The position numbers and the translations under genes were made by a program. From positions 1 to 64,000 of the forward strand of contig JAUYTN010000048.1 of NCBI GenBank assembly GCA_030695205.1: 64,000 nt of DNA. Reading direction: 5' to 3'. The notes under the pieces are model-generated. The model was not told where the DNA came from. It saw nothing but the letters and a program-made list of their open reading frames with translations, and did not search any database. Below are positions 47,006-54,984 of the stretch, piece after piece (positions within the stretch are counted from its first letter, which is position 1; every line of letters starts with the position of its first letter). Origin of the DNA: Burkholderiaceae bacterium. Its GTDB lineage: Bacteria; Pseudomonadota; Gammaproteobacteria; Burkholderiales; Burkholderiaceae_C.

Positions 47006-48726
47006 TGGATCTCATCACGCTGCAAACCACCCTCGAAGGCTTGCTCGCCTTGCCGCGTGAACAATCCGTGGTGGAGTTCAAGTCCAACCTGGAAAAACCA
47101 GAAGACATTGGCACATACCTGTCTGGTTTGGCCAATACGGCCGCGCTGCAAGGGGCTGATCTGGCATGGCTGGTTTGGGGTATTGAAGATGGTAGCCACC
47201 GGGTCGCCGGCACGACGTTCAACCCTTTCGAGCAGAAGGTGGGTAATCAGGCGCTGGTCATGTGGTTGCAAATGATGACGCAACCCAGGGCAGACTTTGC
47301 GTTTCATGAGTTGACCTACCAGGGCCAACGGGTAGTGATGCTGGAAATTCACCCGGCACGGGGTGCACCTGTGGCATTCCAGCATGTGCGTTACATCCGT
47401 GTAGACACCCACCTGGTCAAACTGGCCGAGCATGCTGGCAAAGAGGCGCGCCTTTGGGCGGCCTTGGGCACGGTGGAAGACTGGACCGGCGTGGTGGTGC
47501 CCGAGGCCACGCTGGATGATTTGGACCCTGACGCCATTGCCGCAGCCCGCACACGGTACGCCGACTTTTTGGTCAGGGGTGAACCCAATGCTGCACGCCA
47601 TGAGGCCGTGCGTGCAGACGTCGCAAACTGGCCCGTTTCAACCTTGCTGAACAAAGCACGGGTAACCAAGCAGGGGCGGATAACCCGAGCGGCTTTGTTG
47701 CTGCTGGGCAAGGACGAATCCGCCCATTTCCTGTCACCGGTCGATGCCAAGATGACATGGCTGCGGCGCACGGCTCAGAACGAAACGGGACCGTCTTACC
47801 CATTTGGCATGCCGTTTTTGCTGGCCACCGACAAGGTGTTGGCACGAATTCGCAATGAAACACTGGAGCTGATGCCCGATGGCTCGTTGTTTCCCACGCC
47901 AGTTCCTCAGTACGACACCTGGGTGTTGCGTGAGGCGTTGCACAACTGCGTGGCGCACCAAGACTACACGCTGGGCGGCAAGATCAATGTGGTGGAGCAC
48001 CCAAACCGGCTGGTGCTGACCAATCTGGGCCTGTTCATTCCAGAAAGTGTGGAGTGGATGCTGGAGCACCAATCGCCGCCAGAGCATTACCGCAACCAAT
48101 GGCTGATTGACGGGATGATCCGGCTGGGGATGATTGAGCAGGCAGGGGGTGGAATCCGGCGCATGTTCACCACTCAGCGCCAGCGGTTGTTTCCGCTGCC
48201 CGACTACGCGTTCGGGCAAACGCCGCAAGGCCATGCACGGGTGGAGTTGACCTTGCTAGGGCAAATGTTGGACGCGAAGTTTGCTCGCGTGCTGCTGGCG
48301 CGCAAGGATTTGACGCTGAGCCAGGTTTTGTCGCTGGACCGGGTTCAAAAAGGGCTGCCCATATCCAGTATCGAAGCTCAAAATTTGCGGGAGATGGGAT
48401 TGATTGAAGGCCGGGCACCCAGGTACTTCATTTCAGCCAAGGTGGCAGACGCAGTGGGGAAAAAGGCCCAGTACATCCACCAGCGAGGCTTGGACGACCA
48501 GTACTACCAAAAATTGGTGCTGGATTACTTGGGCCAATATGGCCAGGCAACACGAGCCGATTTGGATGCATTGCTGCTGGGAAAACTGGCAGAAGTGCTG
48601 TCAGCTTCCCAAAAAGCAAACAAGATCAAGAACCTGCTGCAAGCCATGCGGCGCACAGAGCAAATTGAGCCAGATGGACCTCGCTCTGCGACTGTTTGGC
48701 GCTTGTCTAAAACCAAGAAAAGATAG
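47005..48726 (+). CDS. AlbA_2 (Schlafen-like) ATP-binding protein
   Basis: The 573-residue protein has an N-terminal AlbA_2 domain (VVEFKSNLEKPEDIGTYLSG, about residues 20-45, on to 140) and a GHKL-type ATPase domain with REALHNCVAHQDY and the glycine region near NLGLFIPESVEWM (about residues 310-360). The C-terminus looks like winged helix domains. Such proteins are often beside type I restriction genes and are annotated as putative DNA-binding regulators. ATG 47005 overlaps the hsdS stop by one base, so it is translated with hsdS. Its stop lies in an inverted repeat. Confidence 0.87.
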   Translation: MDLITLQTTLEGLLALPREQSVVEFKSNLEKPEDIGTYLSGLANTAALQGADLAWLVWGIEDGSHRVAGTTFNPFEQKVGNQALVMWLQMMTQPRADFAFHELTYQGQRVVMLEIHPARGAPVAFQHVRYIRVDTHLVKLAEHAGKEARLWAALGTVEDWTGVVVPEATLDDLDPDAIAAARTRYADFLVRGEPNAARHEAVRADVANWPVSTLLNKARVTKQGRITRAALLLLGKDESAHFLSPVDAKMTWLRRTAQNETGPSYPFGMPFLLATDKVLARIRNETLELMPDGSLFPTPVPQYDTWVLREALHNCVAHQDYTLGGKINVVEHPNRLVLTNLGLFIPESVEWMLEHQSPPEHYRNQWLIDGMIRLGMIEQAGGGIRRMFTTQRQRLFPLPDYAFGQTPQGHARVELTLLGQMLDAKFARVLLARKDLTLSQVLSLDRVQKGLPISSIEAQNLREMGLIEGRAPRYFISAKVADAVGKKAQYIHQRGLDDQYYQKLVLDYLGQYGQATRADLDALLLGKLAEVLSASQKANKIKNLLQAMRRTEQIEPDGPRSATVWRLSKTKKR

Positions 48727-48736
48727 TTTTAGACAA
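48703..48736. repeat. Inverted repeat across the end of the AlbA_2 gene
   Basis: TTGTCTAAAAC (48703-48713) and GTTTTAGACAA (48726-48736) are perfect 11-bp arms separated by 12 bases that end at the TAG stop. Two further GTCTAAGCC/TCTAAGCC copies follow (about 48761 and 48781). It is AT-rich and lacks a terminator-type U tract. It could be a hairpin protecting the transcript, or a mark of the island edge. Confidence 0.55.
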
Positions 48737-48805
48737 CGCTTTTAGACTTGAAATGACTCTAAGCCATTGATTTCATTGTTGTCTAAGCCACATATTTTCA
48801 AAAAG

Positions 48806-48940
48806 ATGAAGACAACATCCAAGCGTGAAAACGCCGACTGGCTGGTGCAGCGCGCCAAGTTGGTTCGCGCCGACTTCACGCAGGCTATTGACAGCTATTG
48901 GCGCAGCCGGGCGTTGGAATGGAACCGTGTGGCGGCATAG
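48806..48940 (+). CDS. Small open reading frame, unknown function
   Basis: ATG 48806 to TAG 48940 encodes 44 residues, MKTTSKRENADWLVQRAKLV followed by RADFTQAIDSYWRSRALEW and a short end. The composition is basic with three Trp. There is no good ribosome-binding site (AAAAAG only). It may be real, or a remnant between the restriction island and the core gene on the other strand. Nothing else is recognised between 48727 and 49016. Confidence 0.3.
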   Translation: MKTTSKRENADWLVQRAKLVRADFTQAIDSYWRSRALEWNRVAA

Positions 48941-49016
48941 ATCACTGGTTCAAGCGGGTAATCTAAAAAAGTAGCTGTCTTCACTTGTGTGTCAAGCGAT
49001 AGAGGCATATTTATTC

Positions 49017-50468
49017 TTAAAAAACCCGCGCCACTAGCGCCCCCCGCGTGGCGTCTTCCTGGCCCGCCACCGGAATCCACACCCGGTGCGGGTGGCCTGG
49101 GGCTACGTCCACCGCTTGGCCGTCGGCGTTTTTCATCAGATTCAGCTTGAGCAGGCGGTTGCCACTGGGGTGGATGATTTCCAGGGTGTCGCCCACGGCA
49201 AAGTGGTTTTTGGCTTCCACCTCGGCCCAGCCATCGGCCACTTGCAGCACCTCTCCCACAAACTGGCTCTGGTGTGCCACGGAGTGGCCTGTTTCGTAGT
49301 TCTGGTAGTCCTGCGAGGGGCGACGCTCCAGAAAGCCGCTGGTGTAGCCCCGGTTGGCCAGGCCTTCCAGCTGCGTGATGAGCTCGGGGTTAAAGGGCCT
49401 GCCCGCCACCGCGTCGTCAATGGCGCGGCGGTAAATCTGGGCGGTGCGCGTCACGTAGTACTGGCTCTTGGTGCGGCCCTCCACCTTCAGCGAATCGACG
49501 CCAATTTTCACCAGCCGCGCCACATGCTCCACAGCGCGCAGGTCTTTGCTGTTCATGATGTAGGTGCCGTGCTCGTCTTCCATGATGGGCATGAGCTGTC
49601 CCGGGCGGCCCGCTTCTTCCAGCAGGTACACCTGGTCGGCGGCGGGGTGGCGCTGGCCACCCCCACAGGCGGCGGTGGCCACAAAGGCGCTGTCGGCCTG
49701 CTGCTGCTCGGCGGCAAAGTTGAAGTCGGCGCCCAGCTTTTCTGTGTGCGCGGGCATCACGTCGCCGCTGTCGGTGGTCTGGGCGGCGCTGGGTTTGTAT
49801 TCCCAACGGCAGGCGTTGGTGCAGGTGCCCTGGTTGGGGTCGCGGCGGTTGAAGTAGCCGCTCAGCAGGCAGCGCCCTGAGTAGGCAATGCACAGCGCCC
49901 CGTGCACAAACACCTCCAGCTCCATGTCGGGGCATTCGTTGCGTATGGCTTCAATCTCGTCAAGGCTCAGCTCGCGGGAGAGGATGATGCGCGTCACCCC
50001 CACCTTCTGCCAGAACTTCACGGTGGCGTGGTTCACGGTGTTGGCCTGCACCGACAGGTGGATGGGCACGTGGTTCCACGCGCCGCTGTGCATCTTGTCC
50101 AGCACCATCATGATCAGGCCAGGGTCGGCCATGATGATGCCGTCGGGCTTCATGGCGATGATGGGCTCGATGTCGCGCAGGTAGGTGCGCACCTTGTCGT
50201 TGTGCGGCAGCAGGTTGCTGGTCAGAAAGAACTTTTTGCCGCGCTGGTGGGCTTCGTCGATGCCCAAGGCAATCTGCTCCAGCTTGAAGTCGTTGTTGCG
50301 GGCGCGCAGGCTGTAGCGGGGCTGGCCGGCGTACACGGCGTCGGCCCCGAAGTCGTAGGCGGCGCGCATTTTGGCCAGTGAACCGGCGGGCAGCAGCAGT
50401 TCGGGCGGTGCGCCTGCGGTGCGTGGCAGGCTTTGGGCGGCGGTGGTGGTGCTGAAGTTGGGTGTCAT
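49017..50468 (-). CDS. trhP: Peptidase U32-family tRNA uridine(34) hydroxylase (TrhP/YegQ)
   Basis: YegQ/TrhP makes 5-hydroxyuridine at tRNA position 34 using prephenate. The 483-residue protein has the N-terminal TIM-barrel segment PELLLPAGSLAKMRAAYDFG, the U32 signature VFVHGALCIAYSGRCLLSGY, and further Cys in NQGTCTNACRW that bind an Fe-S cluster. There is an insertion of about 50 residues (Ala/Gln-rich, around SAAQTTDSGD to AACGGGQRHP) compared with the enterobacterial protein. Start ATG 50468. Confidence 0.92.
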   Translation of the reverse strand: MTPNFSTTTAAQSLPRTAGAPPELLLPAGSLAKMRAAYDFGADAVYAGQPRYSLRARNNDFKLEQIALGIDEAHQRGKKFFLTSNLLPHNDKVRTYLRDIEPIIAMKPDGIIMADPGLIMMVLDKMHSGAWNHVPIHLSVQANTVNHATVKFWQKVGVTRIILSRELSLDEIEAIRNECPDMELEVFVHGALCIAYSGRCLLSGYFNRRDPNQGTCTNACRWEYKPSAAQTTDSGDVMPAHTEKLGADFNFAAEQQQADSAFVATAACGGGQRHPAADQVYLLEEAGRPGQLMPIMEDEHGTYIMNSKDLRAVEHVARLVKIGVDSLKVEGRTKSQYYVTRTAQIYRRAIDDAVAGRPFNPELITQLEGLANRGYTSGFLERRPSQDYQNYETGHSVAHQSQFVGEVLQVADGWAEVEAKNHFAVGDTLEIIHPSGNRLLKLNLMKNADGQAVDVAPGHPHRVWIPVAGQEDATRGALVARVF

Positions 50469-50573
50469 GGCTGAAACAATGGGTGCGTCTGGGCAATGCC
50501 GCTATTGTCCATTGCACCGGTTCTGATGCCTGTCAAGGCGGTGAGTGTGCGGGGCTTGCACAATCGCCAGCCT

Positions 50574-51779
50574 ATGACTCATTCACTCTTGATTGCCGGT
50601 GGCGGCATTGGTGGGCTGGCCCTGGCACTCAGCTGTGCCCGTGCGGGTGTGGCGTGCAGCTTGCTGGAGCAGTCGGCGGTGTTCTCCGAGGTGGGGGCTG
50701 GCATTCAGCTGGGCCCTAACGCGGTGCGCGTGCTGGCCGACTGGGGCCTGATGGATGCGCTGCGCGAGGTGGCCGCCTTCCCCGAACGGGTGGTGGTGCG
50801 CGACGCCCGCAGCGGCCAGACCCTGGGCGAGTTGCCGCTGGGTGCCCGTGCGGTGCAGCGCTATGGCCAGCCCTACGCCACCATTCACCGGGCGGATGCC
50901 CACCGCCTGCTGCTGACCGCCGTCGAGGCCCATGGCGGGGTAGAGCTGCACCTCAATGCCCGGGTGCGCACGGTGCACGAATCTGCCGATGGTGTGTCCG
51001 TCACCACCGAGACTGGCCAGTGGCATGAGGCACAGGCCCTGGCGGGCTGCGACGGCCTGTGGAGCGTGGTGCGCCAGCACATCACCTCGGGGCCCGGCGG
51101 CATGGAGATGGCGCCGCGCTTTTCGGGGCATCTGGCCTATCGGGGGGTGGTGGCGCTGGCCGACCTGCCTCTTGAGCGGCGAGCCAATGCAGTCACGGTG
51201 TGGCTGGGGCCGCGCCTGCACCTGGTGCACTACCCCGTGAGTGCCGGGCAGCAGATGAATGTGGTCGCGGTGGTGCATGGCCGACCAACCGCCAACCCCC
51301 ACGGCTGGAGCCACGAGGCCAACCGGGCGGACCTGCTGCAGGCCCTGGGCCCCGTGCATGTCGATGCGCTGCAGGTGCTGGAGGCCGTGCCCCATTGGAA
51401 GCTGTGGCCCCTGAACGACCGCCCGCCCATGACTGGGCCCTACCAGCATGCCCAGGGCAGGGTGTGCCTGACGGGCGACGCTGCCCACCCCATGCGCCCC
51501 TACCTGGCGCAAGGGGCGGCCATGGCCCTGGAAGACGCCTGGACGCTGGGGCAGCTGGTGCAATCCGCCGGTGCGTCCCTGGATTGGCCCGTGCTGCTCC
51601 AGCGCCTGGCCGAGCTGCGCTGGGAGCGCAACGCCAGGGTGCAAGCCGGAGCCATCCGCAACGGCACGGTGTTCCATGCCGATGGCTGGCTGCGCATGGC
51701 ACGCAATGTGGCCATGGCAGCGTTGGGCGAGCGCCTGCTGGACAAACCCTGGCTCTACAGCGGCCCACCCCGGCCCTGA
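50574..51779 (+). CDS. FAD-dependent aromatic monooxygenase
   Basis: The 401-residue flavoprotein hydroxylase has GGGIGGLALALSCARAG for FAD at the N-terminus, GCDGLWSVVRQHI in the middle and GDAAHPMRPYLAQGAAMALEDA near the C-terminus. It resembles 3-hydroxybenzoate 6-hydroxylase and salicylate hydroxylase types; the substrate cannot be told. ATG 50574 is chosen because the FAD loop follows 9 residues in; 78 bp of in-frame sequence upstream is not conserved. A Bug-type solute-binding gene follows. Confidence 0.9.
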   Translation: MTHSLLIAGGGIGGLALALSCARAGVACSLLEQSAVFSEVGAGIQLGPNAVRVLADWGLMDALREVAAFPERVVVRDARSGQTLGELPLGARAVQRYGQPYATIHRADAHRLLLTAVEAHGGVELHLNARVRTVHESADGVSVTTETGQWHEAQALAGCDGLWSVVRQHITSGPGGMEMAPRFSGHLAYRGVVALADLPLERRANAVTVWLGPRLHLVHYPVSAGQQMNVVAVVHGRPTANPHGWSHEANRADLLQALGPVHVDALQVLEAVPHWKLWPLNDRPPMTGPYQHAQGRVCLTGDAAHPMRPYLAQGAAMALEDAWTLGQLVQSAGASLDWPVLLQRLAELRWERNARVQAGAIRNGTVFHADGWLRMARNVAMAALGERLLDKPWLYSGPPRP

Positions 51780-51865
51780 GGCGGGTTCAGCGCCGCAGGT
51801 GTGGCGTTGTTGTATGGTCGCAGGCCTTGTGTGTGGGGCAACAGCCCCGTGTGGAGCCCGAGTTC

Positions 51866-52948
51866 ATGAGCATTGTTTTCTTCAACCCCGGTCGCGGTGG
51901 CCCCCGGTCTGCGCGCGGGCGGTTTCTGGCACAGGTGCTGTCGCTGGGTGTGGTGGTGGTTGGTGTGGGGGCCGGGGTGGGTGCGCCGCTGGCCCGCGCC
52001 CAGGCTGTGCCGGCCACGTCTGTTGCCAGCCAGTGGCCGCAGCGACCGCTGAAGCTGGTGGTGGGGTTCCCCGCGGGGTCATCCCCCGACCTCATGGCGC
52101 GTGCCCTGGCCGAGCCTCTGGCTCGTGCGCTGGGCCAGCCGGTGGTGGTGGACAACCGGGCTGGTGCAGGCGGCAACATCGCCGCCTCGCTGGTGGCCAA
52201 GGCCACCGACGGCCATACCCTGGGGCTGATGATCAACGGCAACCTCACCACGGCCCGCATGCTCAACCCCGCCACCCCTTACGACCCTTTCAAAGACCTG
52301 GCCCCGGTGTCGCTGATCGCCACCGCACCCCTGGTGCTGGTGGCGCCCCCCGCGGTGGCGGGTACCCCGGCCGATGCCGCTGCCTACATCGCCCAGGGCC
52401 GTGAGGCTGGCAGCCGCTGGAATTACGCCAGCCCCGGTGTGGGCACCGTGGGCCACATCGGCATGGCCATGTTCAACAGCCGCGCGGGCCTGTCGGCGGT
52501 GCATGTGCCGTATCCCGGCAACCCCCAGGTTATCGCAGGCTTGCTGGGCGGGCAGATACAGCTGGCCTTGTTGCCGCCAGGCCAGGCCATGCCCCATGTG
52601 CGCGCAGGCGCTCTGCGCGCCCTTGGCATCACCTCGGTGGTGCGCAGCACCCTGGTGCCCGAGGTGCCCAGCCTGAGCGAGACGGGTGTGCCCGGTCTGA
52701 GGGGGTTCCAGCTGGAGGTCTGGAACGCGGTGGCCGCGCCTGCCCGCATGCCAGCGGCCCACCAGAAGCAGGTGGCGGCTGCGCTGGTGGACATCGTCCG
52801 CAGCCCCGACATGCGGGAGCAGTTGTTTCGCATGGGGTGGTCGGTGGCGGGCACCTCGCCCGAGGGGCTGGCCCGGCGCATGCAGGCCGATGCGGCGCAA
52901 ATGGCCCGCATCATCGAGGCGCAGCAGCTGCACCCGCAGCTGCGCTGA
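51866..52948 (+). CDS. Tripartite tricarboxylate transporter (Bug/TctC) substrate-binding protein
   Basis: The 360-residue periplasmic protein has a signal peptide (about residues 20-46) and the Bug family pattern WPQRPLKLVVGFPAGSSPDL, then NRAGAGGNIAASLVAKATDG. Bug proteins bind carboxylates or aromatic acids and are very numerous in Burkholderiales. No membrane TctA/TctB partner is adjacent. Its place after an aromatic monooxygenase suggests an aromatic or carboxylate ligand. Confidence 0.92.
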   Translation: MSIVFFNPGRGGPRSARGRFLAQVLSLGVVVVGVGAGVGAPLARAQAVPATSVASQWPQRPLKLVVGFPAGSSPDLMARALAEPLARALGQPVVVDNRAGAGGNIAASLVAKATDGHTLGLMINGNLTTARMLNPATPYDPFKDLAPVSLIATAPLVLVAPPAVAGTPADAAAYIAQGREAGSRWNYASPGVGTVGHIGMAMFNSRAGLSAVHVPYPGNPQVIAGLLGGQIQLALLPPGQAMPHVRAGALRALGITSVVRSTLVPEVPSLSETGVPGLRGFQLEVWNAVAAPARMPAAHQKQVAAALVDIVRSPDMREQLFRMGWSVAGTSPEGLARRMQADAAQMARIIEAQQLHPQLR

Positions 52949-53022
52949 GCCATGCCTTACGTCACCAGCGCCACGCCTGTGGCTGTGTGGATTCGGGTCA
53001 CCCGTTTGTTGAGAGCAGCACC

Positions 53023-54060
53023 ATGAGCATCCAATGGTTTCCAGGGCACATGTTCCTTACCCGCAAGGCCATCGAGGCGCGGGTGAAAGACATCGACGTG
53101 TTCATCGAGCTGCTCGACGCCCGCCTGCCGGGGTCGAGTGCCAACCCCATGCTGGCCGAGCTGACGGCGGGCCGCCCCACCGTCAAGGTACTGAACAAGC
53201 AAGACCTGGCCGATCCCGAGCGCACCGCCATCTGGCTGGCCCACTACAACGCCCAGCCCGGCACGCAGGCCTTTGCGCTCAGTGCGAACCCCGGCATCGG
53301 CGAGAAAAAGCCCGTGCAGCGCCTGCGTGACAGCTGCTTCGAGCTGGCCCCGCTGCGCGGTGGCATGGTCAAACCCATGCGCGTGCTGATCGGCGGGGTG
53401 CCTAACGTGGGCAAGTCCACCCTCATCAACAGCCTGGTGGGCCGCAAAACCGCCAAAACCGGCGACGAAGCCGGTGTGACCCGTCACGAACAGCGCTTTG
53501 TGTTGGCCGATGACTTCTACCTGTACGACACCCCCGGCATGCTGTGGCCGCGCATCAATGTCGAGCGCAGCGGTTTCAATCTGGCGGTCAGCGGCGCGGT
53601 GGGCAAAAACGCCTACGACGAGCCGGAGGTGGCACTGGAATTTTTGCACTATGCCGCCAAGCCCTACGCCGCGCTGCTCAAAGCCCGCTTCAAGCTGGTG
53701 CAGTCGGTGGACGAGGTGGCCGCCATGACCGACGAACAGCTGTTGGAAGCCATTGCCGGCAAGGTACAGGCCGTGGGCAAGGGTGGCCATGTGGACTGGC
53801 ACAAGGCGGCCGAGCGTGTCATCACCGACTTTCGCACCGGCGCGCTGGGCCGCATCACCTTGGAGCTGCCGGAGGAATTTGCCGAATGGCAGGCCCTGGC
53901 TGTTGAAGCCGACGAAGCCCGAGACGCGAAGAAGGCCGCGCGCAAGCCTCCCAAAAAACGCACCGGCAAGCGCGACCGGCGGGACAAACAGGCCGCCTAT
54001 GCGGCTGCCACAGCGCAGACCGGTGGCAGCACCGGGACATCGCCTGCGTCAGACGACTGA
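53023..54060 (+). CDS. ylqF: Ribosome biogenesis GTPase (YlqF/RbgA type)
   Basis: The 345-residue protein is a circularly permuted GTPase: NKQDLAD (G4) comes before GGVPNVGKSTLIN (G1, about residues 123-135) and DTPGML (G3). The start MSIQWFPGHMFLTRKAI is the family signature. The C-terminal 40 residues are basic (ARKPPKKRTGKRDRR). YlqF/RbgA aids large-subunit assembly in Bacillus. Confidence 0.95.
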   Translation: MSIQWFPGHMFLTRKAIEARVKDIDVFIELLDARLPGSSANPMLAELTAGRPTVKVLNKQDLADPERTAIWLAHYNAQPGTQAFALSANPGIGEKKPVQRLRDSCFELAPLRGGMVKPMRVLIGGVPNVGKSTLINSLVGRKTAKTGDEAGVTRHEQRFVLADDFYLYDTPGMLWPRINVERSGFNLAVSGAVGKNAYDEPEVALEFLHYAAKPYAALLKARFKLVQSVDEVAAMTDEQLLEAIAGKVQAVGKGGHVDWHKAAERVITDFRTGALGRITLELPEEFAEWQALAVEADEARDAKKAARKPPKKRTGKRDRRDKQAAYAAATAQTGGSTGTSPASDD

Positions 54061-54115
54061 CCCCGTTCATATGCGGCCGATGAGCGGCTCCCGTGTGCCA
54101 TCAGGTGACTTGGTA

Positions 54116-54136
54116 TGTGCGCACAATTGGCGCACA
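54116..54136. promoter_or_regulatory. Candidate operator of the toxin-antitoxin pair
   Basis: TGTGCGC (54116-54122) and GCGCACA (54130-54136) are perfect 7-bp arms around ACAATTG, about 50 bp upstream of the antitoxin ATG. Antitoxins of the ribbon-helix-helix class usually bind such palindromes in their own promoter. Confidence 0.5.
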
Positions 54137-54186
54137 AAATCAGCGACAATAGCGCGCCCTTCAACCATGCAACGCCGGAGCTTGCC

Positions 54187-54468
54187 ATGCCGACCACCCT
54201 AGCCAAAGACACGCGGCTGCACATCCGCTGCGACCAAGACATGCGCCGCCTGCTCGACAAGGCCGCAGCCTACGCACACATGAGCGTGTCTGAATTTGTG
54301 CTGCGGCATGCCGTGGTTCAGGCCCAGTCGGTGGTGCAGGCGCACGAAGCCATCACCCTCACGCAAGACGACTTTGCTGCATTTCTGGACGCACTCGATG
54401 CACCCGCCCCCGCCAACCCCGCCTTGCAACGCGCTTTGCAGCGCCATGCCGAACAAGTGCAGCCGTGA
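54187..54468 (+). CDS. DUF1778-family antitoxin (ribbon-helix-helix)
   Basis: The 93-residue protein has RLHIRCDQDMRRLLDKAAAYAHMSVSEFVLRHAV, the N-terminal DNA-binding fold of DUF1778 (TacA/AtaR-like), and a C-terminal tail (DDFAAFLDALDAPAPANP) of the kind that wraps the toxin's active site. It overlaps the downstream GNAT toxin by 4 bp (GTGA). Confidence 0.93.
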   Translation: MPTTLAKDTRLHIRCDQDMRRLLDKAAAYAHMSVSEFVLRHAVVQAQSVVQAHEAITLTQDDFAAFLDALDAPAPANPALQRALQRHAEQVQP

Positions 54469-54965
54469 ATGGCGTGATGTATTCCATCAGCCCGCTGGGT
54501 CCCGAGGTTGACAGGGCTGCCTTTGCCTGCGGTGAACCGGCGCTGGACGACTACCTGCAACGCCACGCATCGCAAGATGTCAAGCGTGGGGTGGCCCGTG
54601 TGTTTGTGGCCTGCCCCGTGGGTCAGCCACGGCAGATTGCCGGCTTTTACACCTTGAGTGCCGCCAGCGTGGCCGCCGATACCCTGTCCGAGGCGTGGCG
54701 CAAAAAGTTGCCGCGCTATCCCGTGCCCGTGGCCTTGCTGGGCCGTCTGGCCGTCAGCCTGCAGGCCCAAGGCACAGGGCTGGGGGGCATTCTGTTGGCC
54801 GATGCCTGCCAGCGTGTGGCTGCTGCCAGCCAGACACTGGCGGTGGCTGCCATCGTGGTTGATGTCAAAAAAGAGCGGGCCGCTGCGTTTTACCGGTACT
54901 TCGGGTTCACCGAACTGCCTGGCCAGCCAGGGCGGTGGATGCTGCCCAAGTCGCAGTTTGCTTGA
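54465..54965 (+). CDS. GNAT-family toxin (TacT/AtaT type)
   Basis: The 166-residue acetyltransferase has the family opening FACGEPALDDYLQRHA, VPVALLGRLAV and the acetyl-CoA-binding Q.xGxG (QGTGLGGILLADA), then ERAAAFYRYFGFT. Relatives acetylate the amino acid on aminoacyl-tRNA and stop translation; DUF1778 partners neutralise them. GTG 54465 overlaps the antitoxin stop; ATG 54477 is an alternative start. dusC follows after 19 bp. Confidence 0.93.
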   Translation: MNGVMYSISPLGPEVDRAAFACGEPALDDYLQRHASQDVKRGVARVFVACPVGQPRQIAGFYTLSAASVAADTLSEAWRKKLPRYPVPVALLGRLAVSLQAQGTGLGGILLADACQRVAAASQTLAVAAIVVDVKKERAAAFYRYFGFTELPGQPGRWMLPKSQFA

Positions 54966-54984
54966 CGCCTCATTGCTGAACCCC

